Below the pieces are notes generated by a model. The model was given only the letters and a program-made list of their open reading frames with translations, was not told the DNA's origin and ran no database searches. Below, in pieces: positions 8,748 to 18,595 of a DNA stretch of 64,000 bases (its first letter is position 1; each line of letters begins with the position of its first letter). The DNA comes from Bacillus mesophilus (GTDB lineage Bacteria; Bacillota; Bacilli; Bacillales; SA4): assembly GCF_011008845.1 (NCBI RefSeq), contig NZ_JAAIWM010000007.1, forward strand, positions 62,001-126,000, read 5' to 3'. A program made the translations under genes and the position numbers.

Positions 8748-9712
8748 CGCATGAACTCATCTACAATAAAATTTCTAAGTTTAATTAGAAACGAATTTGT
8801 TTTTGATATCGATAAATAAGGCTTTTGGATTGCACCAAAACTCCGATAAAACTTTTCCACCCCTGGAATCATACTTCCTTCAAAATCAAAGCTTTTAGTG
8901 ACGCTAGCGGAATACTTAATAGCTTCCCATGCTAAAAGACTGTTAGCTTGACTACTTCTTAGTTGAGGGTCACTACCCGTCATCAGGCAATACGCACTTT
9001 GCTGATCCCACACCACATACAAAACAGAATGAATTCTTTGCTGATCATCCTCTGCAAAAAATATCTTACGGCACTGTTTTTGTGCGCACGCCGCATCAAG
9101 TCTTTTCACATAGTCCAAATCATAGCTCATCTCCGCACCTTGTCGATCAAACGTTTTCTTATTCACGTAATAAAACTTTTCAATATCATCATCACTATAA
9201 ACATTTACTAGTTGCTTCGCCTTCTTAATACTTCCTCTGCATTTCGGTTTAAAGTTTTCATATACTTCATCCAGATTCTCTAAGTTTTCGATTACATACG
9301 TATAGTTTGTTTCCTGTTTAAACTGCTTCCAATAAAAGGGGAGCCAGTTCGTTACGGAATAGTGAAATGATGTTTGAAAATAATCATAAGCAGGAAGCTT
9401 TTCTATTAACTGTTCATAAAGATCCATTTCGTTGGATAGTTTTTTTACATACTTCCCATCTAACGGCCGTGTCCAGACTCCTATAAATGGAGTTAGTTTT
9501 GGCATTGTTAGGACTTTAAAAATACCGCGAGATTTCGTCACATAAGGTAAGCTTGCAACTATATCGTTACCTTTTTCGACAATAGCAACATCCCATTGCT
9601 CTTCACCCACTAACGCGTCAAGCCACCAGTCCTTTGAGAAAATCGAAATCGATGGCTCTCTTATGCATAGTTCCCGATATTTTTCTTGATTTGTTCTTTC
9701 CTTCATACTCAA
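8744..9712 (-). CDS. FemAB-like GNAT-fold acyl/aminoacyl transferase of the polysaccharide locus
   Basis: 322 aa soluble protein. The central region C-R-G-S-I-K-K-A-K-Q and the later F-D-F-E-G-S-M-I-P-G-V-E-K-F-Y-R-S-F-G segment are characteristic of FemAB/BioF2-like proteins, in which the latter motif precedes the end of the second GNAT fold. Members attach amino acids or acyl groups to cell-wall precursors or to sugars in capsule loci. It is the first gene of the minus-strand polysaccharide cluster, with an AAAGGTTGAG site before the ATG, and is coupled to the flippase by a 4-bp overlap. The transferred group cannot be told from sequence. Confidence 0.65.
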   Translation of the reverse strand: MSMKERTNQEKYRELCIREPSISIFSKDWWLDALVGEEQWDVAIVEKGNDIVASLPYVTKSRGIFKVLTMPKLTPFIGVWTRPLDGKYVKKLSNEMDLYEQLIEKLPAYDYFQTSFHYSVTNWLPFYWKQFKQETNYTYVIENLENLDEVYENFKPKCRGSIKKAKQLVNVYSDDDIEKFYYVNKKTFDRQGAEMSYDLDYVKRLDAACAQKQCRKIFFAEDDQQRIHSVLYVVWDQQSAYCLMTGSDPQLRSSQANSLLAWEAIKYSASVTKSFDFEGSMIPGVEKFYRSFGAIQKPYLSISKTNSFLIKLRNFIVDEFMR

Positions 9713-9781
9713 CCTTTCATCACTCCCAAGCTACATCGTGTCAGTACTATTAGCGTATTCAGGGTAATGAAAAGTGCTAAA

Positions 9782-9810
9782 ACTATAATTGGTATTTAAG
9801 GCAAAGCCAA
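9782..9810 (-). promoter_or_regulatory. Candidate sigma-A promoter of the polysaccharide operon
   Basis: On the minus strand TTGGCT (9805-9810), 17-bp spacer, TATAGT (9782-9787), about 70 bp upstream of the first gene of the cluster. The -35 has two mismatches. The rest of the 380-bp gap 9713-10092 holds only this and the terminator of the DUF2935 gene. Confidence 0.45.
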
Positions 9811-10052
9811 AGCTGGTTCCGGGGATGCAAATACCATTCTTAGATAAAAAAACTCATAATACTTTTTTAAGATTGCATTCTAAAGATCGATTTTCATGTT
9901 AATTTTACATCATCAAAAAGAAACCTAGAAAAACCGGATTATTAGGAAAAAGTTAATTAGTCGTTTGTTTAAATTGTAGTGATTATTTACTATATCAAAA
10001 TACAACCTATTAGGCTTTTAAGTGGACCAAAACCACAACAAATTTTCATTAT

Positions 10053-10079
10053 AAAAAGCCTAGAAATTTTTTCCTAGAC
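10053..10079 (-). terminator. Probable terminator of the DUF2935 gene
   Basis: Imperfect stem of about nine pairs (GCCTAGAAA at 10058-10066 with TTCCTAGAC at 10071-10079), followed on the minus strand by TTTTT. It is 13 bp after the stop at 10093. Confidence 0.6.
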
Positions 10080-10092
10080 TTAAAGATTTTAT

Positions 10093-10935
10093 TTAAACTT
10101 GATACCTGAAATAATCAGTCACAGCACAATTAGGCTGTGTCCCTGGTACAAAATCTGCTAGCTTATTCAAAAAATAACAGGATTCTGGAAAATGATGCTC
10201 TAAGAAGCGCAAATCCGTTGAGTTGAACACTTCGTCATCTTTAAATCGCTCTAATACATATTCCACCGTTTCATTAAATGAGGCTACCGATTTAATGACC
10301 TCTTGAGCAAATTGAATTTGTCCCGGAAAGTTTGGCGGGACGAAGCGTAAATAGCCTTTTATTGCCTCATTTTTCAACATATGAGCTGATACCACTTTAA
10401 TCATTGTATTCACACGTTCAAGGAGAAGCTGCTCTACTCCGTCCAGTGATCTTCTTAATAAGGAAGCATGACCAAGCTGATCTTCTAGCCATAAATCCAA
10501 TAAGTCCACTAACGGAAGCGGAGGATAATCCATGCCCTTCACATAGTATTGAAGGATTCGTAAGTATTCAGCATTTTCATTGGTTGTACCGTTAAAGTAA
10601 GTAGGAGTGATGTTTATTTTCACTTCGTTATTAATTCTAAGATTCATAATTTTGCCTTCAAAACGATAATAATCATAAGCTGCTGGAGCAGAGATCTGTG
10701 AAAACTCAATCAGTGCCGGAGAGCTTACATCACTTTGACTTGATATTTGTTGAAGCTGCCCCCTAATTGCAGCAAATCTCGAAATAAACCCATTTGCCTC
10801 ATTGACCAGTCTCGTTTCTGCTGGAGATAGATAATCCCTCACGAAAATGGCATGATCTAAAAGAATATTCACCCAGAAATAGTGTTCTTCCCATGGAGTA
10901 AGCTTATTATTTCTATTCACAATCATCCCCCTCAC
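10093..10935 (-). CDS. DUF2935 family protein
   Basis: 280 aa, helical and soluble. The opening T-P-W-E-E-H-Y-F-W and the second-half L-E-H-H-F-P-E-S-x-Y-F-L segment fit the two four-helix repeats of DUF2935 proteins of spore formers; the regularly placed His/Glu pairs suggest metal binding, but function is unknown. It is divergent from the gerA operon with a gap of about 45-100 bp, so the promoters must overlap. The start is uncertain: GTG at 10935, ATG at 10926 and GTG at 10920 are in frame, and the last has the best spacing (7 nt) to AGTGAGGGGG. A shorter relative lies at 49606-50028. Confidence 0.75.
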   Translation of the reverse strand: MRGMIVNRNNKLTPWEEHYFWVNILLDHAIFVRDYLSPAETRLVNEANGFISRFAAIRGQLQQISSQSDVSSPALIEFSQISAPAAYDYYRFEGKIMNLRINNEVKINITPTYFNGTTNENAEYLRILQYYVKGMDYPPLPLVDLLDLWLEDQLGHASLLRRSLDGVEQLLLERVNTMIKVVSAHMLKNEAIKGYLRFVPPNFPGQIQFAQEVIKSVASFNETVEYVLERFKDDEVFNSTDLRFLEHHFPESCYFLNKLADFVPGTQPNCAVTDYFRYQV

Positions 10936-11036
10936 TTTAGAAACCCTATATATATATAGTATTAAAAATAATCAGTAACATGAATAAATTACCGGCTAAT
11001 GCAGAAAATGTTAAAAAAGGGAATGGAGCCACTAAC

Positions 11037-12524
11037 ATGCGCCAGTTTCGTAATCGTTACTATAAAGAGTGGGAAAAACAAGCGCAGGGCCATAACGACC
11101 CCTCCATTAAAACCGAGTTTTCTGAAGAGATAACACAAAACACTAATCAACCAACTACCAGTGCAACTTCATTGTTTGCTCAATTTCAGAAGCACTTTGA
11201 ACTTACTGCAGATTTAACAACGGTAACCTTTAAACATCTTGGAATGACCATTTACTATTTTGACTATCTAGTCGTCAAGGAAATATTCGAGCAGCGAGTA
11301 AAGGATATACGTGAACTGAAGAGTGATGAGCTTGAGAACTATTTATATCGGTCTTCCTATAATGAGTTAACTGATTATTCTAAGGTGGAGGACTCGATTT
11401 TCCACGGAAATGCCATTCTTTTTTTTCAAGAAAAAGCATATGAACTTCCCGTAAAGGATGGGGAAGCTCGGGCTGTTACAAGCTCAGATGTGGAATCAGC
11501 GATAGTTGGTCCTCATGATTCATTTGTAGAGTCCATTAGTACAAATCTTTCACTTATACGTAGAAGAATTATAAGTTCCAAATTAAAAGCCATTAAATTA
11601 GTAATCGGTACAATCTCAAAAAAAACAGTTTATCTTCTCTATATAGAAGATCACGTCTCAAAAGAAGAAGTAACCTTACTAGAAAAGCGAATAGCATCAA
11701 TTAAAAATGATGGAATTCTTGACACCAATATGTTAGTTCAATTAATTGATGACAATCCACATTCTCCATTTCCGCAATTTTTTGTGACAGAACGGCCGGA
11801 TATAAGCGTTTATAAACTCTTTGAAGGTAAGATTGTCGGTTTAATCGAGGATAGTCCGCACGCTTTCTGTACACCAACAGGCTTTTTAGATTTTATGGAA
11901 ACAACTGATGACTTTGGACAGAGGTGGGTAGTTGGTACATTTATTAAGCTATTACGGATTGCCGCCCTCCTCATTACTATTTTTTTCACACCTCTTTATG
12001 TATCAGTGACGACACATCATTACGAAATGATTCCTCAAGCTTTATTGCCTACTTTGGTTGAATCGAGGAGTAGAGTTCCGTTTCCTCCTATTATAGAAGC
12101 CTTGTTCTTAGAGTTTTTATTAGAATTATTACGAGAAGCAGGGGCCAGGTTACCCACTAAAATAGGTCAAACCATTGGTATAGTGGGTGGGATTGTTATC
12201 GGACAGGCAGCCGTGGACGCTGGGATTACAAGTAATATCCTGATCATTGTGGTTGCAGCTTCAGCCATTGCATCCTTTGTCATTCCAAGTTATTTAATGA
12301 GTGCCTCTATTCGAATCGTTCGGTTTGCTTTTATTATTATGGCAGCTGTTTTAGGAAATATTGGCATTGTGTTTGGTTTTGGTTTACTTGTTATTCATTT
12401 AACAAGCATAACGAACCTAAACTATCCTTATTTAATGCCACTATCGCCTACACGCCCCCTATATTGGAAATACTCTTTATTCAGAGGGGCTATTAAAAAA
12501 AATAACAAATCTGAAACAAGGTAA
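11037..12524 (+). CDS. gerA family: Spore germination receptor A subunit (GerA/GerKA family)
   Basis: About 495 aa. A soluble N-terminal half of about 300 residues is followed by five or six membrane helices, including the signature G-I-V-G-G-x-V-I-G-Q-A-A-V-x-A-G near residue 390. A-subunits sit in the inner spore membrane and, with B and C, respond to nutrient germinants. An in-frame ATG at 10980 would add 19 residues, but it has no ribosome binding site, whereas the ATG at 11037 is preceded by GGAATGGAG at good spacing. First gene of a gerA-gerB-gerC operon (27 bp to gerB, then an 8-bp overlap). Expression under sigma-G is expected from the family, but I could not find a convincing sigma-G promoter. 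The germinant is unknown. Confidence 0.92.
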   Translation: MRQFRNRYYKEWEKQAQGHNDPSIKTEFSEEITQNTNQPTTSATSLFAQFQKHFELTADLTTVTFKHLGMTIYYFDYLVVKEIFEQRVKDIRELKSDELENYLYRSSYNELTDYSKVEDSIFHGNAILFFQEKAYELPVKDGEARAVTSSDVESAIVGPHDSFVESISTNLSLIRRRIISSKLKAIKLVIGTISKKTVYLLYIEDHVSKEEVTLLEKRIASIKNDGILDTNMLVQLIDDNPHSPFPQFFVTERPDISVYKLFEGKIVGLIEDSPHAFCTPTGFLDFMETTDDFGQRWVVGTFIKLLRIAALLITIFFTPLYVSVTTHHYEMIPQALLPTLVESRSRVPFPPIIEALFLEFLLELLREAGARLPTKIGQTIGIVGGIVIGQAAVDAGITSNILIIVVAASAIASFVIPSYLMSASIRIVRFAFIIMAAVLGNIGIVFGFGLLVIHLTSITNLNYPYLMPLSPTRPLYWKYSLFRGAIKKNNKSETR

Positions 12525-12551
12525 GATGTCATAGCTAAAGTAGGGTGACCC

Positions 12552-13634
12552 ATGAAAGAACGTCTAAATCCTTTCCAGGCTTCAGTTCTCATTTATATGA
12601 TTCAGTCAGGTGTTATGTTGTTTTCCTTACCACGATTGACTGCTGAAACATTTGGAACAAATGGATGGATTGGTATCATCATTGTCTGGCTCATTGCCAA
12701 TATAAACATTTATATTATTTGGCTTGTATTTAAGTTAGGGAAGGAACGGTCGGTATTTGAAATTTTTACACGCATCCCTAAAATCTTCATGACCCCACTC
12801 TATCTGTTAATTGTTGTTGTTTGGATTGGCCTTGGTACCTTGGTCATGTTGAAATTTATCATGCTAACGAAAATGCTGTTTTTTCCTTTTCTTCACAACA
12901 TGGTCTTAATGATTATCTCCTTACTGTTAAGCTATATGTTGATCAAGGGTGGAATTTATCATATCAGTAAAGCAACCGTTGTCTTATTTTTCTTTACGGT
13001 TTGGACTACTTTGCTATTATTTTTACATCTAAAAGAATTTAGCTTCACACGACTTAGTCCCTTTATCTTTCAAGGTGAGAAAGACTTGATCAAAGGCGGA
13101 ATCAATATCTATTCATCGCTATTGGGCTATGAATTATCGCTTTTATTTGTCCATTTAATTGCAAAAAAAAGACTTTTCTCTTTACTTATGGGAAATTGTA
13201 TCACCTCTTTCATCTATGTTTCTATTTGTATTGTTAGTTTTGGATTTTTTAGCTTTGGTCAATTAACACAGGAAATGTATCCATTAATCGCATTACTCGA
13301 ATACATAAAATTTCCTGTCCTAGAACGGGTTGAGAACTTTATCTTCTCGCTATTCGGCCTTAAAGTTCTCATCACTTTGGTTATGTATTTATGGGGGGCA
13401 AAGGAGATCATGGATCATACTTTACCAAAACTGAAGCAGACGTATATGATGATCGGTATTATTCTGATTAGTTTCTCCATGTCCCTTTATCCCTCGATTA
13501 TGAGAGAGGTGGATATGCTCTTGGAGTATTTGACTTATGCCGGCATAGCCATTGCGTTTCTACTTCCGATTCTAGCGTTAACTGTTGTTGGATTTGAAAA
13601 GTTATTGAAAAAGGAATATTCAAAAAATGGTTAA
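12552..13634 (+). CDS. gerB family: Spore germination receptor B subunit (GerB/GerKB permease-like)
   Basis: 360 aa with about ten transmembrane helices; related to the amino acid/polyamine/organocation transporter superfamily. The opening L-N-P-F-Q-A-S-V-L-I-Y-M-I-Q-S-G is typical of endospore germination permeases, and length is normal. The B subunit is thought to hold the germinant-binding pocket. It lies 27 bp after gerA and overlaps gerC by 8 bp (13627-13634). Confidence 0.92.
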   Translation: MKERLNPFQASVLIYMIQSGVMLFSLPRLTAETFGTNGWIGIIIVWLIANINIYIIWLVFKLGKERSVFEIFTRIPKIFMTPLYLLIVVVWIGLGTLVMLKFIMLTKMLFFPFLHNMVLMIISLLLSYMLIKGGIYHISKATVVLFFFTVWTTLLLFLHLKEFSFTRLSPFIFQGEKDLIKGGINIYSSLLGYELSLLFVHLIAKKRLFSLLMGNCITSFIYVSICIVSFGFFSFGQLTQEMYPLIALLEYIKFPVLERVENFIFSLFGLKVLITLVMYLWGAKEIMDHTLPKLKQTYMMIGIILISFSMSLYPSIMREVDMLLEYLTYAGIAIAFLLPILALTVVGFEKLLKKEYSKNG

Positions 13635-14736
13635 GTGGAGAACATTTTTATTTCTATTACTGTCTTGTATCCTTGCAACTGGTTGCTCCGATGTGAAAAT
13701 AATTGATGATCTTGCTCTTATCAATGCTGTTGCCTATGATAAATCAGATGATAAAGAAAACCCCATTAACGTAACCATCACCTTTCCCATCATCACAAAG
13801 GATGGAAAATATGACCGAAAAAATTTAAGCGCCAACGCAAAATCAAGTAAATCTGCCAGAGATAAATTAGACCGCGAAACCGATCTTCAGTTAGAAAGTG
13901 GTCAACTTAGGGTCGCACTATTTGGAGAGGATTTAGCAAGAGAAGGCATCCTCAAGCATATTGACACATTGAGTAGAGATCCTAGTATCGGTACTAGAGT
14001 GATGCTTGGACTTGGAATGGATAAGGCAAGCGAGCTTTTAGAAATTGAGGTTGATTCGGAAGGACAGAATGCCACTTATTTAGAACGCTACCTTCAGAGA
14101 ATTCATCAGACAAGCACAGATATCATTTATGATATCTTCCATTTTAACCGCGATTATTACGACGAAGGAATCGACCCAATCCTACCTGTTTTTAATACCA
14201 CCAAAAAAGACATAAAGTTTGATGGAATCGGTTTATTTCAAGATGACAAATTGATCGATCTATTAAGTTCTGACGAATCAGGAATGCTGTTTTTTCTGAA
14301 GGAAAAAATCGATCACGGCTCATTGGATATGGAAGTTGACGATGAAGGCGAAGAAAGTGCGGTTATCATGCTTAGCTACGTACAAACCACTCATAAAGTA
14401 AAAGCAACGTACTCTTCTCCTGACTCACTTAGTGCCACTATCTACATTAAGATGAAAGGAAACGTGCAAGAGTATACAGGTATGCAGGACCTAGCCGACC
14501 CTAAAGTTCAAATGAAAATTGAAAAAGACCTCCGCACACAAATAGAGGAAAAGTCCCGTGAGTTAATCAAAACGCTACAAGACCTCCAAGTCGACTCGAT
14601 TGGCGTAGGAAGATACGTAAAAAATAAGATGTCTTACAATGACTGGAAAGCATTAGACTGGCACGAAGAGTTTTCCAAAATGGATATTAATGTGGACATT
14701 GATGTTAAGTTGAATAATATTGGGAAGTGGAAATAG
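13627..14736 (+). CDS. gerC family: Spore germination receptor C lipoprotein (Ger(x)C family)
   Basis: 369 aa. A signal peptide ends in the lipobox L-A-T-G-C (Cys20), so the protein should be lipidated and held on the outer face of the inner spore membrane. The following Ger(x)C domain has the normal length. The overlap with gerB suggests coupled translation. The stop codon (14734-14736) is followed after 1 nt by a family-A repeat. Confidence 0.92.
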   Translation: MVKWRTFLFLLLSCILATGCSDVKIIDDLALINAVAYDKSDDKENPINVTITFPIITKDGKYDRKNLSANAKSSKSARDKLDRETDLQLESGQLRVALFGEDLAREGILKHIDTLSRDPSIGTRVMLGLGMDKASELLEIEVDSEGQNATYLERYLQRIHQTSTDIIYDIFHFNRDYYDEGIDPILPVFNTTKKDIKFDGIGLFQDDKLIDLLSSDESGMLFFLKEKIDHGSLDMEVDDEGEESAVIMLSYVQTTHKVKATYSSPDSLSATIYIKMKGNVQEYTGMQDLADPKVQMKIEKDLRTQIEEKSRELIKTLQDLQVDSIGVGRYVKNKMSYNDWKALDWHEEFSKMDINVDIDVKLNNIGKWK

Positions 14737-14737
14737 G

Positions 14738-14786
14738 TGGGACGGGGGACCTGTCCCTGGGACAAGGGGACAGGCACCTTGTCCCA
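14738..14786. repeat. Family A repeat, compound copy after gerC
   Basis: A full 29-bp unit (14758-14786; TGGGACA left arm, TTGTCCCA right arm, GGGACAGGCACC inside) is preceded by a partial inverted copy containing GGGACGGGGGACC and TGTCCC. It begins 2 bp after the gerC stop and lies between convergent genes. Confidence 0.85.
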
Positions 14787-14815
14787 AAAAAAGTATACAG
14801 ATGCTTAACTATTAC

Positions 14816-14846
14816 TAAAAAGAGACAGTGTGACCAACACTGTCTC
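14816..14846 (-). terminator. Terminator of the FGGY-kinase operon
   Basis: Perfect 9-bp stem GAGACAGTG/CACTGTCTC (14822-14846) followed by TTTTT on the minus strand, 5 bp beyond the kinase stop. Confidence 0.88.
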
Positions 14847-14851
14847 TACAT

Positions 14852-16366
14852 CTATTGATAATATTCATTCAATAACTGAAGCGTCCTCTTCCACTCATTT
14901 CTATATTGTTTCCTCTTCACTTCTTCTAACCTTGGTTGATAGGTTGTGAGTTGACCTTCAGGTAACATCTCATCCATCTCCCACCACTCACAAGCTTCAC
15001 CCAGTAGTAATGCAAGCCCCAACGAAGTTGTTTCTGACACATCAGGCACAACAACCGGGACACCTAACAAATCGGCTTGCATCTGCATTAGATACGGGTT
15101 AACGACCAGACCTCCATCAACTTTTAAGGTTGAGATGTTGATGTGAGTTGATTCCTGAATGGCTTCAACTACATCTACAACTCGATGAGCGATCCCTTGG
15201 AGAATAGCTTTGATCATTTCTTCCTTACCTGTTGAATGAGTAAATCCTAAAAAGAGTCCTCTCGCATCTGCATTCCAATGCGGTGCCCCAATCCCGCTTA
15301 AAGATGGTACAAAGATTAGATTATCATCAATCTCAACCTCTTTTTCCATCCAACTGTTAGAGAGCTTCTGAAGTTGCTCCATATTTTGAAAAAGTGATAG
15401 GGAATCCATTGCCCATTCAAGGACCGAACCTGCAGAAAAAATGGAACCATCTGATGCAAACGTTGTTTTTCCATTCTTGCTCCATACTACCGATTTTAAT
15501 AAGGAATCATTGGCATCTGTCAAACAATCTTCCCCTATGTTCATATAAACAAAACAGCCAGTTCCATATGTACACTTGGCATCACCTTTTTCAAAGCATT
15601 GATGTCCATAAAGGGCAGCAGGTTGATCGACGATACTTACCCGAATAGGGGCATGAATTCCACAAAACACCTCAGGGTCTGTCCATCCAAATTCACTGAC
15701 AGTTGGTTGAATGGTAGGAAGGTAGCTACGATCCACATCTACAAACTGCAGAAGCTCATCATCCCAATCCTGACTATGAATATTAAATAACAGTGTTCTA
15801 GCAGCCGTTGAGTGGTCCGTTACATACGAGCTAAAGTTCGTCATGTTGGCAATCAACCATGTATCTAATGTTCCAAATCGTAAGGCAGAAGGGGAAGCCT
15901 CAAGCAACTGCTTGACTTGAGGTGCTTCCTCCAATAACCATTCGATTTTTGTTGCGGAAAAATAAGAGTCAATGATTAATCCCGTTTTTTGTTTTATTCT
16001 TTCATTCCAGCCTTCTTGCTGTAGCCAATTAGTTGCTATGGTTTCGGACCTACGACATGACCAGACCACCGCGTTGTATAAGGGGATTCCTGTTTCAGCA
16101 TTCCATGCCAGAATGGTTTCTCCTTGATTTCCTAATCCAATCCCAGCGATTTGGTTTGGTTGAATTCTGGTTTTCTCTAGTACACCCCGTACGCCCTCTT
16201 TTACCTTTTCCCATATCTCAACTGGGTCATGCTCAACCCAGCCTGGCTTCGGATAATATTGAGTATGCTTCACATAGTGGTGAGCCATCACGTCTTTATT
16301 TTTAGTAAATAGCATGACTTTCGTACCGGTTGTTCCTTGATCGATTGTTAATAGATAGTTTTCCAT
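14852..16366 (-). CDS. Glycerol-kinase-like FGGY carbohydrate kinase, substrate unknown
   Basis: 504 aa, full-length FGGY kinase: phosphate-binding I-D-Q-G-T-T-G-T-K at 8-16, G-W-V-E-H-D-P near 42-48 and the adenosine-region Y-G-T-G-C-F. It is close to glycerol kinase in layout, but a substrate-site residue differs: N-Q-R-E-T of GlpK is N-Q-G-E-T here, losing the Arg that contacts glycerol. The Tyr in I-D-S-Y-F-S and Asp in V-D-Q-P-A are kept. The HPr-phosphorylated His loop of Firmicute GlpK (Y-H-F-F-G in the glpK of this window) is absent. A true GlpK is at 24400-25890, so this paralogue probably phosphorylates another polyol or amino-polyol. It is the last gene of the six-gene operon, 15 bp after the permease. 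Confidence 0.75.
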   Translation of the reverse strand: MENYLLTIDQGTTGTKVMLFTKNKDVMAHHYVKHTQYYPKPGWVEHDPVEIWEKVKEGVRGVLEKTRIQPNQIAGIGLGNQGETILAWNAETGIPLYNAVVWSCRRSETIATNWLQQEGWNERIKQKTGLIIDSYFSATKIEWLLEEAPQVKQLLEASPSALRFGTLDTWLIANMTNFSSYVTDHSTAARTLLFNIHSQDWDDELLQFVDVDRSYLPTIQPTVSEFGWTDPEVFCGIHAPIRVSIVDQPAALYGHQCFEKGDAKCTYGTGCFVYMNIGEDCLTDANDSLLKSVVWSKNGKTTFASDGSIFSAGSVLEWAMDSLSLFQNMEQLQKLSNSWMEKEVEIDDNLIFVPSLSGIGAPHWNADARGLFLGFTHSTGKEEMIKAILQGIAHRVVDVVEAIQESTHINISTLKVDGGLVVNPYLMQMQADLLGVPVVVPDVSETTSLGLALLLGEACEWWEMDEMLPEGQLTTYQPRLEEVKRKQYRNEWKRTLQLLNEYYQ

Positions 16367-16381
16367 TTCACACCCACTCTA

Positions 16382-17785
16382 CTACTCTTTTATTCCAATT
16401 TTTCCAGCTAACATGTTCTTTCTAAAGGAGATGAAGTAAAGAATAACCCCTACCAACATTAGGATTCCTGCTACAATGGCCACTTGGTGGAAGGCACTTG
16501 GTATGGTTAAGATTCCAATTTCAATGACAAGCCAGATGATGGTCAGATATGTTACTGGCTTTCTCCACTTACCAAGAGTAAATGAATCGGTTGGTGGTAA
16601 ATCCTTTGATTTCCGAGCATACGCACAGACCGTAATTAAATAAAGGATTGCCGGTAACACGGCTGTTGCTCCAACAAGTAACGTTAAGGAGTCTGCAAAT
16701 AAAACGGCGATAATTCCAAGGCCTAATACAAGAAGGATAGCATTCGTTGGCACAGATCCTCCCTCAGATACCTTTTTAAACACCTTCGCTCCGTAGAACA
16801 CATTGTCTCTAGACATGGCAAAGATTAATCTTGATGCTGATGCCATGATAATAAGTCCACAAGCAAAGATTGAGATGATTACTAGAACTAAGAATAAATT
16901 TGCAGTTGTTTTTCCTAGATAATGTTGTAAGACATAAGGAATCGGGTTAGCGGAGTTTGTTGCTGCGGCTAGGTCAGGGATCGCTATTGAGATGACGATG
17001 AGAAAAATAAATCCAATAATACCACTTAGTAGAACTGATAAAATGATAGCTTTTGGCACATTTACTTTTGCATTAACCGTTTCTTCTGATAGATTGGCAG
17101 CTGCTTCAAATCCAACGATGGTATAAGAACCCATTAATGCAGCTAATATAAAGGCTCCAAGGTATGAACCTTCTCTTGCAAGACCGTCTCCGGTATTCAC
17201 AAGCATACTCCAATCTGCGTTTCCAAAAATGACAACGGCTCCAATGATGATGATAATTCCAATCATTCCAATTACTTCTGTATAAACTGCTGCATCATTA
17301 ATCCTAGTAGCTAGTTTTACTCCAAAAATATTAATGAGTGCCTGAATGATCAGTGTGACAATAACGATCGTCGCAAGTGTAGTCTTTGACGTACCAAAGC
17401 CAAACATTTCCCCAACAATCGGTGCGAGTCCGTAGTTGACGGTTGGAACAACTAGCATTAAGAAACAAAATGCAATCCAACCAGAAAACCAGCCGAGTCC
17501 ACGGTTTGCAATTCTTGATACCCATTGATAGGAATAGCCACTGATTGGAATTCTTCCTGCAAGCTCTGCAAAAATAAGCGCAATCAGAAGATGTCCGATT
17601 GTTACGATTGGCCACGTCCAAATTCCAGCTGGTCCTGATGTTCCAAGAACAAAGCCGTAATTCGTAAAAATACCGGTTGTAATCGAGATAAATGAAAATG
17701 CAACGGCAAAAGAACTGAATAACTTTAGGGTACGTTTTAGCTCTTGCTTATAGTGAAACCCATTTAATTCATTTTGATTACTCAT
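16382..17785 (-). CDS. APC-superfamily amino acid/amine permease
   Basis: 467 aa with about twelve membrane helices. The first-helix segment S-S-F-A-V-A-F-S-F-I-S-I-T-T-G-I and the G-F-E-A-A-A-N-L-S-E-E motif near helix 6 place it in the APC family (amino acid, gamma-aminobutyrate, choline or ethanolamine type carriers). It has a good GGAGGAAC site and sits between the DeoR regulator and the FGGY kinase. An amine or amino acid carrier in an operon with a polyol kinase and glycerophosphate-dehydrogenase-like flavoenzymes suggests a substrate carrying both amino and hydroxyl groups. That is inference. Confidence 0.8.
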   Translation of the reverse strand: MSNQNELNGFHYKQELKRTLKLFSSFAVAFSFISITTGIFTNYGFVLGTSGPAGIWTWPIVTIGHLLIALIFAELAGRIPISGYSYQWVSRIANRGLGWFSGWIAFCFLMLVVPTVNYGLAPIVGEMFGFGTSKTTLATIVIVTLIIQALINIFGVKLATRINDAAVYTEVIGMIGIIIIIGAVVIFGNADWSMLVNTGDGLAREGSYLGAFILAALMGSYTIVGFEAAANLSEETVNAKVNVPKAIILSVLLSGIIGFIFLIVISIAIPDLAAATNSANPIPYVLQHYLGKTTANLFLVLVIISIFACGLIIMASASRLIFAMSRDNVFYGAKVFKKVSEGGSVPTNAILLVLGLGIIAVLFADSLTLLVGATAVLPAILYLITVCAYARKSKDLPPTDSFTLGKWRKPVTYLTIIWLVIEIGILTIPSAFHQVAIVAGILMLVGVILYFISFRKNMLAGKIGIKE

Positions 17786-17800
17786 TCTTGTTCCTCCTTT

Positions 17801-18589
17801 TTATGAAAAGACTTTGTTGACCTCTCTTACAACGATCACATTCACCCCTTTCTCCTGAAGCTTAACGATCATATCCTTTGGTGCTTTCCCATCACAGATG
17901 ACCGTATGAATCTCTTCTATAGGACATACCTGTACAAAGGCTTTCGTCCCAAACTTTGAATAGTCTGCTAGTGCAAACGTGGTGGTTGCCTTTTCCACCA
18001 TCATTCTACGAATCTCTTTTTCTTCTAAGTGATAATCTGTGATTACTTGAGAATCAATTCCCCCGACACCAATAAAGGCTTTATCAATGTAAAACGGTTC
18101 GATTGTTTTCAGGGCCGTAGCGCCAGACAATGCCATCTCTCCGACTCTCATTTCACCCCCAGTCAAAATTACCTTTACTCCTGGACACTCGGCAAGAGCC
18201 ATCGCAACTTTTACTCCATTTGTGATAACGGTTACATTTTTCTTTTCTTTCATAAACTTCGGTATTAACAACGTTGTGGTCCCAATATCGAAGTAGACAG
18301 CATCTCCATCCTCGATCAGGGATGCTGCTTTTTTCGCAAGTGATTCCTTCTCTTTTGTATTGATCAATTCCCTTTTTTGATAAGAAGGCTCAAGACTGGC
18401 CTTCACTTGGACAGCCCCACCATGAACCTTCTTCAAATGGCCACTTTCCTCTAGTTCATGTAAATCTCGTCTAATGGTTTCCCTCGTAACCCCAAGCTTT
18501 TTACATAGGTTGGCTATACGAACAGAATGATGTTCCTTTAACTCAGTAAGAATCAATTTCTGGCGTTCTTCTTGTAACATCTTTTTCAC
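17801..18589 (-). CDS. DeoR-family transcriptional regulator
   Basis: 262 aa. The N-terminal DeoR winged helix (about 6-58; R-I-A-N-L-C-K-K-L-G-V-T-R-E-T-I-R-R-D-L) is followed by the sugar-phosphate isomerase-like effector domain with D-I-G-T-T-T near 100 and G-V-G-G-I-D near 176. Such regulators usually repress their own catabolic operon until a phosphorylated sugar binds. Being in the middle of the operon (7 bp after the CoxG-like gene, 15 bp before the permease) supports local control. A direct-repeat candidate operator is at 21309-21339. The effector might be the kinase product. Confidence 0.88.
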   Translation of the reverse strand: MKKMLQEERQKLILTELKEHHSVRIANLCKKLGVTRETIRRDLHELEESGHLKKVHGGAVQVKASLEPSYQKRELINTKEKESLAKKAASLIEDGDAVYFDIGTTTLLIPKFMKEKKNVTVITNGVKVAMALAECPGVKVILTGGEMRVGEMALSGATALKTIEPFYIDKAFIGVGGIDSQVITDYHLEEKEIRRMMVEKATTTFALADYSKFGTKAFVQVCPIEEIHTVICDGKAPKDMIVKLQEKGVNVIVVREVNKVFS

Positions 18590-18595
18590 CTTCTA

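Noticed and set aside
10936..11036. Sigma-G promoter for the gerA operon
   Set aside because: A TGAATA hexamer occurs at 10981, but nothing like CATACTA follows at 17-18 bp; expected from the family but not seen.
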